A DNA stretch of 64,000 bases from Acetobacteraceae bacterium (lineage in GTDB: Bacteria; Pseudomonadota; Alphaproteobacteria; Acetobacterales; Acetobacteraceae), in the NCBI GenBank assembly GCA_004843165.1, contig CP039459.1:368501-432500 (forward strand), written 5' to 3'. This document shows, piece after piece, positions 8,883 to 18,950 of the stretch; the stretch's first letter is position 1; every line of letters begins with the position of its first letter. The notes beneath the pieces were generated by a model. That model had not been told where the DNA came from. It saw only the letters and a program-made list of their open reading frames with translations, and made no database searches. A program made the position numbers and the translations under genes.

Positions 8883-11687
8883 ATGAGGATCAGGGCGCAA
8901 AAATACCAAAAACCCTTTTTCCGCCCGCTTTGCGCCCTCTTAAACCCCCTAAAAAATCGATTTGTTCTAAAATCTTTGTTGATTGCGAGCGCTGTTCTTT
9001 TTTCCCAAAAGGAATCAAGGGCGCAAGAGACGAAAGAGAAAGAACAATCGATAGCGCAAACAATCGCTCCTCTCCCCTTTCAGCAGCAGGGCGTTGGGGC
9101 AGATGATCATTCAGAAAAAACATTCAACCCTGAAAACAGCCCGAGCTACCAGCATTATTTTGCCCACCCACTCTCTTTCGCTGACCCTATTCCCTCAGAT
9201 AATGATCTTTTAGATCCATCTGATCCTCGCAACGGCGCAACCTATAAAAAATTCTTTATACCTGTTGCGGATCGCTCCCCCCGTATCAAAAAGAGAAGAG
9301 CTGCGGGCGCACATGCCGGTCACGAACATTTAGGTGCTATCGGACACCGCCGTCACAAAGTAAATATTGCAGCTTCTACGAATGCTGAAACCACTATCGG
9401 CCGTGCAACTTTAGAACATTTTGCCGAAGGCACAAATGCTTTGCAGGCTTTAGCCGCATCAACACCGGGCGCAAGTTTCCAATCTTCAGATGCAAGCGGC
9501 TTGGATGCTTTTGCCAATACATTCTATTTACGTGGCTATAACCAGACACAGCTTGGCTTTACGATGGATGGTATTCCCTTAGGAAGCCAAGGCTATGGTG
9601 GAAAAGCCGGCGCAGATGCCAATCAGATTATTATTCAGGAAAATATTGCCGCCCTCTCTGCCTCTCAAGGTGCAGGCGGACTTTCGACACCTTCCGCAAC
9701 GACTTTGGGCGGTACGGTTACCTATACGACCTTAGACCCCAATGATAAATTTGGGGTTCATATTAGCCAGCAATTCGGCAGTTTCAGCGGTTACCGTACC
9801 TTTGGCAAGCTCGATTCAGGAAAGCTGAATAAAACAGGAACAAAATTTGCTGTTTCTTTTTTAAGAAATGCGCAGGATCTTTGGACCAACAGCTATGCAA
9901 GCCAGAAAGAGATGGATCTCCTGGCCCCTTATGGCGGCGCAGGTAAGCGCCCATATGGTTATAATAGAGAAGAATCTGTTAATTTTAAATTTGTTCAACC
10001 GCTTTCAAATTTCGGAAAAATTACCGTCACCTCAAACTGGGCAGACCAACCTGAATATGGGGCAACGGATAACACAGCCTCTATGAAAAAAACATTAGGC
10101 TATGGGGATTATAATTTTGCCCCTGATTATAATGCGGCAAATAATCTAGCAGGTGCTTGCAACAAGAAACAAGCCAGCACCGATCTCTGCAATCTTGTCT
10201 ACGGCAATACAGAAGTTCAACGAGTCTATTTGGAAGGGTTAAAGGCAGATTTTCAAATTAGCCCGTCTATCAAATCCAGCACCGTTGCTTATGGCCAGGT
10301 TACTGACAGCCGTTCCGGAACCGCCTCAAGATTTTACAAAACCCCTGACTATGCCCCGGGTGGCGCCTCCAATATGGGGATTTCAGATGAGCATACAAAA
10401 GGCAGACGTGTCGGTGCCACACAAAATTTTTCCTTTCTCTTAGGGCATCGCAATACGCTTAGAACCGGTGTCTGGTATGAAAATAACCGCTATCATGCCC
10501 CTAAATTTTTCTATCCGCTCAATGGTGCCAATCAAACCAATAATGATTTTGACTTAACCAATGCCAATGGCGTCTTGGCCAGCAATTCAGTCTTTACCAC
10601 CAATACCTTTCAATTTTATATCGAAGACGGCTTTAAAATTGCCAGAGATATGACTTTTACCTATGGGTTTAAATCTTTGGTACAAACCGAAAATGGCGGC
10701 TGGTATGACAGAGCAAGCGATGACACGCTCTGGTCTTGGGGGGCCGGTAGTCCTGGCGGAAATGGACAACCTGCAAGCTATTCTTACCGTGGCCCTTATG
10801 GCCGTTTAACACAGTCCAATGCCTTTCTGCCGCATTTTAACTATGACTGGAAGTTCCTGAAAAAACATGAATTTTATTTCGATGTGGCCGAAAATATGCG
10901 CCCCATTGATGCCGGCGGTGCGGCATGGAGCTATAAACTCGGAAATGATTCAAATCCAAATAGTGGGCAAGCAGCTTTTGAACAGGAAAAAAAGAATCTC
11001 CGGGGCGAACGCACTTGGAACTATGTCGTTGGCTACCGCTATAGCGCTAAAGCTTTTGACTTAGGCTTGGATTATTACCATACCGATTATATTGGCCGTC
11101 TTGGCACTGTTACGATCGGAAATGCGGCAAGCTCGACACAAAGTCAGTATTTGGCCGATCTTGGCAATGAAAAAATGGATGGTATGGATTTGGTCGGCCT
11201 CGCCCACCTCTCCCACATGCTCCGCATTCCGGATTCCCTAGGAAAATTGGATTTTATGAACAGCTTTTCTTATAACCATGCGGTTTATGAAGGCTCTGTG
11301 CCGGGTGCCAATGGCACAAGCATCTCCCTCCAAGGCGTTCAGCAGGTTAATTACCCTCGCTATATGTATAAGACAAATCTCCATTATATGAATGGCCGCT
11401 TGGCTTGGGATCTGAATGTCAATTATAATAGCCGCACGAATGTCACCTATTCCGGCGATGTCAAAAATCCAGGCTATTGGACTTCTGAATTTACAGGCTC
11501 TCTTTTACTGGGGCCACAAGGACATCGGGACCAAGTCAAGCTAGCCTTCTCTGTGAGTAACCTCTTCGGCCAGCATTATACAACACAGATTAATAACCTC
11601 GGTACCTCTGTCACCGGCGATAAAACACCTAACCTCACATGGGCAGCACCAAGAGAGTTCTTTGGCTCTATCAATGTTGCCTTTTAA
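8883..11687 (+). CDS. TonB-dependent outer membrane receptor
   Basis: The 934-residue protein has a long N-terminus with a signal peptide (hydrophobic core LKSLLIASAVLF, cleavage likely after SRAQ near residue 48) and a low-complexity periplasmic extension to about residue 160. The plug follows (HFAEGTNALQALAASTPGASF, FYLRGYNQTQLGFTMDGIPLG, ATTLGGTVTYTT), then a large barrel ending in phenylalanine (FGSINVAF). It differs from the neighbouring receptor, which ends 218 bases upstream in the same direction, so the pair is not a simple duplication. The ligand is unknown; no exbB, exbD, tonB or siderophore genes are in the window. Many family members are controlled by Fur, but no clear Fur box was seen in the gap. 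Confidence 0.88.
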   Translation: MRIRAQKYQKPFFRPLCALLNPLKNRFVLKSLLIASAVLFSQKESRAQETKEKEQSIAQTIAPLPFQQQGVGADDHSEKTFNPENSPSYQHYFAHPLSFADPIPSDNDLLDPSDPRNGATYKKFFIPVADRSPRIKKRRAAGAHAGHEHLGAIGHRRHKVNIAASTNAETTIGRATLEHFAEGTNALQALAASTPGASFQSSDASGLDAFANTFYLRGYNQTQLGFTMDGIPLGSQGYGGKAGADANQIIIQENIAALSASQGAGGLSTPSATTLGGTVTYTTLDPNDKFGVHISQQFGSFSGYRTFGKLDSGKLNKTGTKFAVSFLRNAQDLWTNSYASQKEMDLLAPYGGAGKRPYGYNREESVNFKFVQPLSNFGKITVTSNWADQPEYGATDNTASMKKTLGYGDYNFAPDYNAANNLAGACNKKQASTDLCNLVYGNTEVQRVYLEGLKADFQISPSIKSSTVAYGQVTDSRSGTASRFYKTPDYAPGGASNMGISDEHTKGRRVGATQNFSFLLGHRNTLRTGVWYENNRYHAPKFFYPLNGANQTNNDFDLTNANGVLASNSVFTTNTFQFYIEDGFKIARDMTFTYGFKSLVQTENGGWYDRASDDTLWSWGAGSPGGNGQPASYSYRGPYGRLTQSNAFLPHFNYDWKFLKKHEFYFDVAENMRPIDAGGAAWSYKLGNDSNPNSGQAAFEQEKKNLRGERTWNYVVGYRYSAKAFDLGLDYYHTDYIGRLGTVTIGNAASSTQSQYLADLGNEKMDGMDLVGLAHLSHMLRIPDSLGKLDFMNSFSYNHAVYEGSVPGANGTSISLQGVQQVNYPRYMYKTNLHYMNGRLAWDLNVNYNSRTNVTYSGDVKNPGYWTSEFTGSLLLGPQGHRDQVKLAFSVSNLFGQHYTTQINNLGTSVTGDKTPNLTWAAPREFFGSINVAF

Positions 11688-11705
11688 AGAAATTTAGAAA
11701 GAGGC

Positions 11706-12968
11706 TTAATAAAATATTTTTCCGCTAAAAGCCTCCTTGAGCCAAGCCTGTTTTAACGGTGCAAGATTATCCAGCGCCTGCTGAATATGTATTTCCAGCT
11801 TTTCCGCATAGGCAAAAGAATGCTCAATTTTCGCTACAATCCTTTTCTGCACTTCAAGTGGTGGGAGTGGAAATAAGCATTGTTTTAATAATGGAAAATG
11901 ACGACGATAGCCTAAATCCTTTACAGGATTAGTTTCAAGATAATACTGTAAATATTGAGGCAAAACACAACTATGCGTTTTTAAAAGCTTAATACCATCA
12001 GCTCCCTGTGCAAAAGGCTTATAAAGTAATTTGACAACCCTCGTATGGTCACCGAAAACAACAATTCCATTCTCTGGAATTACAAGTATTTTCTCATTGT
12101 TGGTATAGCCCGAAATCTCTTTTTGAGACTGATCAATAATAGGATAAAGACCTTCCTGCTTGTATTTAGATGCTGGTATTTTTTCCGGTGGAGATAAGAC
12201 ACTAATAATTTCAATTAATCTCACCCATTTCCAGCCTTCCGGCAGGGTGTATGGGATTTCTTCCTCTTTAATCGGGGCAAGAATTTTTCTTTTTTTCTGG
12301 CCAGCTTGTTCTGCTTTGATTTTCTCCAATAGAAGACTGGCAGGCTCATCATTTGCTTCCTGAAGTACTAATTTACCCTGCATGGCACGCTGTAAAACAG
12401 CTTGGCGGAAGGCTTTGATTTCCGGCAAAATCTTTTCCAAACCTGCCCTAGCGCTATCGAGTTTTTCAAAGCGTGCCTCTAAAATCACCACAATTTTTTT
12501 CTGCACTTCAAGTGGTGGGAGTGGAAATAAGCATTGTTTTAATAATGGAAAATGACGACGATAGCCTAAATCCTTTACAGGATTAGTTTCAAGATAATAC
12601 TGTAAATATTGAGGCAAAACACAACTATGCGTTTTTAAAAGCTTAATACCATCAGCTCCCTGTGCAAAAGGCTTATAAAGTAATTTGACAACCCTCGTAT
12701 GGTCACCGAAAACAACAATTCCATTCTCTGGAATTACAAGTATTTTCTCATTGTTGGTATAGCCCGAAATCTCTTTTTGAGACTGATCAATAATAGGATA
12801 AAGACCTTCCTGCTTGTATTTAGATGCTGGTATTTTTTCCGGTGGAGATAAGACACTAATAATTTCAATTAATCTCACCCATTTCCAGCCTTCCGGCAGG
12901 GTGTATGGGATTTCTTCCTCTTTAATCGGCGGCAGGACTTTCTTTGTTTTTTGGGGCTTTCGGCTCAC
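11706..12968 (-). CDS. hsdS: Type I restriction-modification specificity subunit HsdS with two identical TRDs
   Basis: HsdS gives sequence recognition to the type I complex M2S (methylase) and R2M2S (restriction). The 420-residue protein has the usual plan: target recognition domain (TRD) 1 (residues 14-157), a central coiled spacer (IVVILEARFEKLDSARAGL and on, to about 231), TRD2 (232-375) and a C-terminal coiled spacer. The two TRDs are identical in protein and in DNA. Normally they differ and read the two unlike halves of the site. Identical TRDs predict a palindromic bipartite site. The gene is intact, with a 4-base overlap with hsdM. A recent gene conversion or unequal recombination within the gene is the likely origin; an assembly error at an exact repeat is the main alternative. 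Confidence 0.93.
   Translation of the reverse strand: MSRKPQKTKKVLPPIKEEEIPYTLPEGWKWVRLIEIISVLSPPEKIPASKYKQEGLYPIIDQSQKEISGYTNNEKILVIPENGIVVFGDHTRVVKLLYKPFAQGADGIKLLKTHSCVLPQYLQYYLETNPVKDLGYRRHFPLLKQCLFPLPPLEVQKKIVVILEARFEKLDSARAGLEKILPEIKAFRQAVLQRAMQGKLVLQEANDEPASLLLEKIKAEQAGQKKRKILAPIKEEEIPYTLPEGWKWVRLIEIISVLSPPEKIPASKYKQEGLYPIIDQSQKEISGYTNNEKILVIPENGIVVFGDHTRVVKLLYKPFAQGADGIKLLKTHSCVLPQYLQYYLETNPVKDLGYRRHFPLLKQCLFPLPPLEVQKRIVAKIEHSFAYAEKLEIHIQQALDNLAPLKQAWLKEAFSGKIFY
11843..12275 (-). repeat. 433-bp direct repeat inside hsdS, copy coding TRD2
   Basis: This copy matches 12497-12929 base for base by eye, at an offset of 654 bases. It covers the whole second TRD and the start of the conserved spacer. 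The flanks differ at once on both sides. The absence of even synonymous differences shows that the duplication is recent or kept identical by conversion. Confidence 0.92.
12497..12929 (-). repeat. 433-bp direct repeat inside hsdS, copy coding TRD1
   Basis: Partner of the copy at 11843-12275, in direct orientation, separated from it by 221 bases that code the central spacer of HsdS. Confidence 0.92.
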
Positions 12969-14413
12969 GCTTCTTCTACTCCCTGCATGGCGTCTATTTC
13001 CAGCATGGCCTGCTGCAATTCCTGCTGGATGATTTCTAAGATTTCTTCGGGTTCTCTGGTATCTTCCTCGCCCAAGCTTTCATCCCTCAGCCACGAAATA
13101 TCGAGATTATCATTTCTCTCTTTAATCATTTCCCGGCTGAAACAGCGGAAACGGCCAGTCTCCCCCTCGTCTATTCTTAGCGATTTGCCGTATTTATCTG
13201 TCCCGTAAGCCTGCTTAAAATCTTTAAAATGCGCCTCTGTCAAAGGCGTTGTTTTTCCAAAAGACGGCATGTTGCTGCGCAAATCATAAATCCAAATTTC
13301 TTTGGTATTCTCTGTTTCCCGTCGCCCTTTGGTCAAAAACAGCACATTTGTTTTCACGCCCTGCGCATAGAAAATCCCTGTCGGCAGTTTCAAAATTGTA
13401 TGTAAATCGCAGCAATCCATCAGCCATTCCCGCAATCGCCGTCCGCAATTATCCCCCGATAAAACGCCATCCGGCAAAACAATCGCCGCACGTCCACCGG
13501 GTTTCAAGCCCCTGACAATATGCTCAACAAAAGAAAGCTGGCGGTTCACCTGTCCACTGGTAATCACGAAATCTTCCCGTTGGGGCGGGCCGTCACTCTT
13601 ACTGCCAAAGGGCGGATTGGTCAGGACAAGGTCCGCTTTGGGCAATCTTTCTCCATCCGGGCTAAGCGTATCGCCGAGGCGCACAGCCCCCATTCCATCG
13701 CCCTCAATATCGTGCAGATAGAGATTCATCAGACAAAGTCTGTGTACTTCGGAATCAATTTCAATCCCTGTGAAAGCTTTCTTTCTTTGAAACATTTCCG
13801 CTTCGGATGAGAGAGACCAAGGATCAATTTTTGCTCGGGCGGAGGTTAAAAATCCCCCTGTGCCTGCCGCAGGATCTTGGATGATTTCGCCGGCTTCAGG
13901 CTGCATCAGCTGTACCATGATTTCCACAAGGGGACGGGGGGTGAAATATTGGCCGGCGCCGCTTTTGCGCTCACCGGCATTTTTCTCCAGCAAGCCTTCA
14001 TAAAGATTGCCCAAACCATGTTCCCGAGCCTCGAACCAATCTAATTTATCAATATTATCCACGAGGCTTGCCAGATTGGCAGGTTTTTTCAGCATCGTCG
14101 CCGCATTGCCGAAAATCATCCGCACGACACGATCCTCCGTGATTTGGTCATCGCCAAGATCTAACAGCATTTTCCGATAATAGCTAAGCTGTTCTACCCC
14201 TGTTTTTTGAACAAGTATCTCCCAATTATAAATGGATGGCAGGCGACTATTTTTCCCTGTTTCCTGCAGCATTTTCAAAAAAAGGAGATAAGTTAATTCG
14301 GTGACATATTGATGATAATTAACACCGCCGCCCCGTAGAACATGGCATAACGACCAGAGCTTTGCCACGATGTCATCCACTTTACGCTGTGCCTTATCCA
14401 GATTCTCTATCAT
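12965..14413 (-). CDS. hsdM: Type I restriction-modification methyltransferase subunit HsdM
   Basis: HsdM methylates adenine at N6 in the target chosen by HsdS, using S-adenosylmethionine. The 482-residue protein has the HsdM N-terminal helical domain (from about residue 10, GGGVNYHQYVTELTYLLFLKM), the SAM-binding motif I DPAAGTGGF (residues 180-188) and the catalytic motif IV NPPF (266-269). Length and motifs are complete, so it should be active. It overlaps hsdR and hsdS by four bases on either side, which implies translational coupling of all three subunits. Confidence 0.96.
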   Translation of the reverse strand: MIENLDKAQRKVDDIVAKLWSLCHVLRGGGVNYHQYVTELTYLLFLKMLQETGKNSRLPSIYNWEILVQKTGVEQLSYYRKMLLDLGDDQITEDRVVRMIFGNAATMLKKPANLASLVDNIDKLDWFEAREHGLGNLYEGLLEKNAGERKSGAGQYFTPRPLVEIMVQLMQPEAGEIIQDPAAGTGGFLTSARAKIDPWSLSSEAEMFQRKKAFTGIEIDSEVHRLCLMNLYLHDIEGDGMGAVRLGDTLSPDGERLPKADLVLTNPPFGSKSDGPPQREDFVITSGQVNRQLSFVEHIVRGLKPGGRAAIVLPDGVLSGDNCGRRLREWLMDCCDLHTILKLPTGIFYAQGVKTNVLFLTKGRRETENTKEIWIYDLRSNMPSFGKTTPLTEAHFKDFKQAYGTDKYGKSLRIDEGETGRFRCFSREMIKERNDNLDISWLRDESLGEEDTREPEEILEIIQQELQQAMLEIDAMQGVEEA

Positions 14414-17400
14414 CCTGCCTTTTCCGTCTCATTTTTTTGATCCCAGAGGGATTCATTAAATAGGGTGAGGACATTTTCTAAATTGCCCTCTAACTGCGCA
14501 TTCATTCTTTTAAAGCCGCCTAAATGATCAAAAGGCGGTTCATTCAGCGCCTCTTTATCGACAATCATTTCCAGCTTTGCCCGCTTTGCAATAAGCTCCA
14601 GCCAGCGTATCTGTCGAGGGATCCATTTCCGCTGTTGCTGGATTTTTCTCAGGGCCTGATTAACCCGTTCCTCATAAGGGATCAAAGGCTCTCCAATCGC
14701 CTCATGGCGGATAAAACCAATCAGTTTTGCTGCAATTTCGACATTGGTGCTTTCCCGATAGGCTGTTTCGAGTTTTAGCTCTGTAAAACCTTCTTTATCC
14801 AAAATTCTTTGCAGTTCTTTTAAATCTTTACGTGTCAGCTCTGCCGGACGTGTCGCAATGAGGCTTAAGGCCGCAATATGATTTTGATTCTCTAAGACAT
14901 ATTGCCGAAAACTCTGTAAATAATCCGCCGGTTGCTGCCCCTTGCCGTAACCGGTGCTGACCAATATTTCCGCTGGATCATCCGCCAGTGTGGAAACCAC
15001 AGCATGACGGCGGCCGAGTTTTCCCTCTTCTAAAGATTTTTCAGAAGATTCATGGTCTAGCCAATACGCAAATTCTGGCCCGAAAGAGACTATTTTATCC
15101 TTAACTTCTTCAATCTTTTCACTGGCCTCTCTCACCGCTTCCGCTTCTGAAGAATCGCCCATATCAACCGAAAGCGTTGTCACTTTCTCAAGGGATTCAA
15201 GAAATTTTTCCGGTGTTTCACCGGTTTTTTCCGCAAAAATCTTTTGCCATTCCTGCCCTGCCTTCTCACCTGTGTTCCCGATACGGTTTTTAAGTTTGTA
15301 AGCAATTTCTTTTAAAATAAACTGGTTTTCTGAAGGGTTAAGATTTTCTTTCACCGCATTTTTACCGACAGCCAATTCACTGAAAAGATGCGTAAAATCC
15401 AATTTTGGATTTTTAGCCACAGAGATCATATTAGTGACATCCTGCATGGCCTCATAAAGTCTTACCGCATCATAAATTTTAAAAGCACGTTTTTCAAATC
15501 CTTCTTTTTCAAGCGTGCATAAACGTGTCGCTCTACCAATCATTTGCTCATACAAAATACGGGAATTCACCCTGCGGACAAAAACCAATGACGTGATTTT
15601 TGGAATATCCACCCCCGTGGTCAGCAAATCCACCGTTACCGCAATCTTAGGGGCAGAATCATTGCGAAACGCTCGAATGAGGTTTTCATTATTGAAAATA
15701 TCGCCTGTGATACGGACAATATCTTTATCCTGTATTTGATCCCCGAGATCCCGATAGGCTTTTCTCAAGGCATAAACGAGTTTATCGGCATGTTTGCAGT
15801 TCACCGCAAAAATCAGTGTTTTTTCCTGTGTTCCCTCTAAGGGGATAAGGTCGGCTAATTTTTTAGCAATCGCTTCGGTCGTTGAATCCGAAACAACCTG
15901 ATTGTTAAAATCTGAAACATCAAATTTCAATTCATCCGGCAGATTGCAGGTAATAATCTCCCCTGTGCGGCGATCTAAAATTTTCTGCTCACTACCGCCC
16001 TCTAAACATATCCCCTCTCGGCTAAGCTTTGTTTCGATTTGGATGGGCGGCTCATGGTCGGCTAAATAGCCATCCAAAACAGCCTCCCGATACGTATAGG
16101 TAAAGACAGGCTGCCCAAAAATTTCAATCGTATGCGGCGCCGGTGTTGCGGTAAGGCCGATTTTTACCGCATCAAAATGATCTAAAGCCTGACGATAGCG
16201 GGAAAGGTAATATTTCTCGGAACGAAAACTTTTTGCGCCCTCATCCATCTCCCGATCTTCAATATAGCCGCGGTGGGCCTCATCAACAATGATAAGGTCA
16301 TATTGATCGCCCGGAGGCGGCGTTAAGGATTTTTCCTCCCCGTTTTTACCCTCTACCCCAAGAATCTCCGCCGCAAGGCCTTGGATCGTACGAATATCTA
16401 TTTTTATTTCAGAACCTAAATTTTCTCCTTTTTTTGAATGCAGATGCCGCATCGGAAAAATATCTGCGAGCGACTGGGAAAGACGGATTTTATCACTTCC
16501 AAAATGATCGCCGGCTTGTTTCCCTAAAGTTGTCCGATCCACGACAAAACAAATACGGCGAAAACGATTTACCTCAAGAAAGCGGTAAATCATCGCCATT
16601 GCTAAACGTGTTTTCCCAGTGCCGGTCGCCATTGCCAGTAAAAGATTACGGCTTTTCGGCTGGTCAAGTTCACGTTCTACGGCCCGTATGGCTCTGATTT
16701 GATATTGCCTTAACCCTAAATCCTGAAGCTGTTTTTCCGGCGCTGTCTCCCGGAGTTTCCGTTGCGCCGCTTGCCAATCACGTTTTAAAGCCTCTGCCAG
16801 CCCCTCTGGTGTTGGAAAAGTTTGGATATGGCGTGCAGCATTACAATTTTTACGTAAATCCCGAAACCAAATGCCGCTGGAAGTTGCATCCTCTTTATTA
16901 AAAGGGCGGCCATTTGCGGCAAAAATAAAAGGCACACGATAGGCAGGATTTTCGATCTCCCCGCTCATAAGGGCACCTCTTTCAAAACGCACATTTTCCG
17001 CATAAAGCGTCGCCTGCGATTCCAAAACAGCCATGACCCCGATTTGAGATTTTTTCGTTTCTAAAATCCCAACCAGTTCCAAGCCTATAAATAAGGCATA
17101 ATCCGCACTTTTTCTCTTTTCACAAGGCCATTCCGCAATGGCCAGATTGCGCCCCTTTTCTGGAAAAACGCCCGCCCCGAAACGCAAATTTTTACTATCT
17201 GCCTCCCAGCCCTGATCTCTTAGCTTCTGGTCAATAATCTCACGTATTTCTGCCTCACTCAGATGAAATAAGGCGGCAGCCTTAGCCTCGCCCAGTGCTT
17301 TCCAAGTGCGTCGCTGCGCTGCCTTTTCAGATTCTGATTGTTTTTTTAGCTGCTCTTTCAGGGCTTGATTTTCGGCCTGCAAGTCTTTGAGAATCTGTTC

Positions 17401-17877
17401 AACTTCTTGTTCTGTTTCCTGCTGATCTAGAGGGGGCTGCTTTAAGAATGTCTCTGCTGTCGGGAGGACAAAATCCTCATAACGGAATGATTTTTCAATA
17501 TAAGTGGTGAAAAACCAAACAGACACTGCCCAGCCTTTGCGTAACAAATTCTCCGCCTGTTCTCTATTTCCAGTGCCCGCATGTACCGCACGATTTCCCA
17601 ATTTTCGGATATCGTGAAAAACATCCAGCACCTCTACGGGCAGGATGTCCTCTGCCTGCAAAACACCCAGCAGATCTTTTTGTGTAAGCTCCCGCTGATC
17701 CTCACCATAAAGGTCAATCTGATTTCTGACGGCAATTTCTTTGGTCAAACTTTCCGCAAATTGACGCAGCTTCATCATGCATGTATTGGGATCGTCCAAA
17801 AAATAACGCTCGGCAAATGTCCCTAATTTTGCAATTTTTGGACAGGAAAAAGCTAAAAACTCAAAATTTTCAGACAT
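14410..17877 (-). CDS. hsdR: Type I restriction-modification endonuclease/translocase subunit HsdR
   Basis: HsdR pulls DNA past the complex with ATP and cuts it at a distance from the unmethylated site. The 1155-residue protein begins with a DUF4145-like helical domain (residues about 1-125) and a coiled coil (150-185). The nuclease site of the PD-(D/E)xK kind is seen as D259 with E273-T-K275. The helicase motor has Walker A ATGTGKT (416-422), DEAH (532-535) and GLTATP. The layout resembles the EcoEI branch of HsdR. All catalytic residues are present. It is the first gene of the hsdRMS operon, 13 bases after the end of a co-directional EamA gene. Confidence 0.95.
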   Translation of the reverse strand: MSENFEFLAFSCPKIAKLGTFAERYFLDDPNTCMMKLRQFAESLTKEIAVRNQIDLYGEDQRELTQKDLLGVLQAEDILPVEVLDVFHDIRKLGNRAVHAGTGNREQAENLLRKGWAVSVWFFTTYIEKSFRYEDFVLPTAETFLKQPPLDQQETEQEVEQILKDLQAENQALKEQLKKQSESEKAAQRRTWKALGEAKAAALFHLSEAEIREIIDQKLRDQGWEADSKNLRFGAGVFPEKGRNLAIAEWPCEKRKSADYALFIGLELVGILETKKSQIGVMAVLESQATLYAENVRFERGALMSGEIENPAYRVPFIFAANGRPFNKEDATSSGIWFRDLRKNCNAARHIQTFPTPEGLAEALKRDWQAAQRKLRETAPEKQLQDLGLRQYQIRAIRAVERELDQPKSRNLLLAMATGTGKTRLAMAMIYRFLEVNRFRRICFVVDRTTLGKQAGDHFGSDKIRLSQSLADIFPMRHLHSKKGENLGSEIKIDIRTIQGLAAEILGVEGKNGEEKSLTPPPGDQYDLIIVDEAHRGYIEDREMDEGAKSFRSEKYYLSRYRQALDHFDAVKIGLTATPAPHTIEIFGQPVFTYTYREAVLDGYLADHEPPIQIETKLSREGICLEGGSEQKILDRRTGEIITCNLPDELKFDVSDFNNQVVSDSTTEAIAKKLADLIPLEGTQEKTLIFAVNCKHADKLVYALRKAYRDLGDQIQDKDIVRITGDIFNNENLIRAFRNDSAPKIAVTVDLLTTGVDIPKITSLVFVRRVNSRILYEQMIGRATRLCTLEKEGFEKRAFKIYDAVRLYEAMQDVTNMISVAKNPKLDFTHLFSELAVGKNAVKENLNPSENQFILKEIAYKLKNRIGNTGEKAGQEWQKIFAEKTGETPEKFLESLEKVTTLSVDMGDSSEAEAVREASEKIEEVKDKIVSFGPEFAYWLDHESSEKSLEEGKLGRRHAVVSTLADDPAEILVSTGYGKGQQPADYLQSFRQYVLENQNHIAALSLIATRPAELTRKDLKELQRILDKEGFTELKLETAYRESTNVEIAAKLIGFIRHEAIGEPLIPYEERVNQALRKIQQQRKWIPRQIRWLELIAKRAKLEMIVDKEALNEPPFDHLGGFKRMNAQLEGNLENVLTLFNESLWDQKNETEKAG

Positions 17878-17890
17878 CCTAAAACCTTTT

Positions 17891-18313
17891 TTAACGCCAT
17901 GCGATCACGAAAAGTCCTGCAACGATAAAAGCGCACCCGATCGCCATACGCCAACTTATTGCCTCGCCCAGAAAGAGGCAGGCTAAAATCATTGCGACAA
18001 CGACACTGCCTTTATCAATCAAAGCAATATCTGCCACATTGCCTATTTTTAAAGCTTTATAATAAAAAATCCATGATAAAGCCGTAGCAAAGCCAGAAAT
18101 GCCGAGCCAAAGATAGTTTTGCCAAACCAAAGCGGCATAATCTTTCGCCGCCGTAAAAACACCAGCAAAAATCAAAACGAAAAAACCGACAAAAAGCGTT
18201 CTGACAGTCAAGCCAACTTCTGAGGAAATGCCCGTTAGGCCTAATTTTGCAATGACAGAAACAGCCCCTGCCGAAAACATTGATAAAAAAGCATATATTA
18301 ACCACGGCTTCAT
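17891..18313 (-). CDS. Small EamA/DMT family transporter
   Basis: The 140-residue protein has about five hydrophobic helices and one EamA domain, half of the ten-helix drug/metabolite transporters; it would work as a dimer. The C-terminal signature (ALIDKGSVVVAMILACLFLGEAISW) is typical. The substrate is unknown. It lies 13 bases upstream of hsdR on the same strand and may share its transcript, but no functional link is evident. An inverted repeat (TAAGAAGC with GCTTCTTA) at about 18339-18359 lies just upstream, between this gene and the divergent lipoprotein gene. Confidence 0.8.
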   Translation of the reverse strand: MKPWLIYAFLSMFSAGAVSVIAKLGLTGISSEVGLTVRTLFVGFFVLIFAGVFTAAKDYAALVWQNYLWLGISGFATALSWIFYYKALKIGNVADIALIDKGSVVVAMILACLFLGEAISWRMAIGCAFIVAGLFVIAWR

Positions 18314-18514
18314 CTAAATCTTAAACCTTTCTAAAAGATAAGAAGCCTACTGCTTCTTAAAATCCACACTCGGATAAGAATATAAGATTCATTCTACAAA
18401 AGATCTCTAAAAATCTCTAAACTTCTTCCATAGTCTGGGGGATAAACGCTCATTATGCAGGTCATATTTCCTCTGGAAAAATTTCAGGACACACCTTTCT
18501 AGGACCTACTCTGT

Positions 18515-18913
18515 ATGAAAAAAATTGTGCTTTCTCTTTTCGCTGCGGCAACCCTTGTTGGCTGCACCACTGTTGAACATATTCAAACACCAGAAGGTCA
18601 CGATCTTCTTGATGTAACATGCAGTGGTTTTGATCACCCTGCCAATAAATGCCAGCGTATCGCTAACGAAGAATGCCCTGGCGGGTACACCCTACTTTCC
18701 AACACCAACGCCTCTTTCGGTGGCTGGAGAAACTGGTTTGCTTTGGGCTTCAACGTACAAGATTCTATGGTCTTCCAATGCCACAAACGCAGCACAGTTG
18801 TTGTCAACAATAGCGATGCCACTTTGTTGAAAAAAACCATCATCACAACAACAAAAGATAAAAACGGCAATATCGTTTCTACAACAACAAATGTTGAAAC
18901 AAACGATAAATAA
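18515..18913 (+). CDS. Small lipoprotein of unknown function
   Basis: The 132-residue protein has a lipoprotein signal with lipobox LVGC (cysteine 17). The mature part carries four further cysteines (in VTCSGF, NKCQRI, EECPGG and FQCHKR) that could form two disulfides in the periplasm, and a threonine-rich tail. The pattern of a short cysteine-bearing domain after a lipobox is seen in many proteobacterial hypothetical lipoproteins, but no function is known to me. An AGGA ribosome site lies near the ATG, and a strong terminator follows, so it is a single-gene unit, divergent from the EamA gene. Confidence 0.8.
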   Translation: MKKIVLSLFAAATLVGCTTVEHIQTPEGHDLLDVTCSGFDHPANKCQRIANEECPGGYTLLSNTNASFGGWRNWFALGFNVQDSMVFQCHKRSTVVVNNSDATLLKKTIITTTKDKNGNIVSTTTNVETNDK

Positions 18914-18950
18914 ATTTTTTTAGCTTCTGCTAAAAATCTTAACGATAAAA

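Noticed and set aside
11706..12968. HsdS as a pseudogene or fused pair of half-genes
   Set aside because: Length, order of TRDs and spacers, and overlaps with hsdM are those of a normal full-length HsdS; only the identity of the TRDs is odd.
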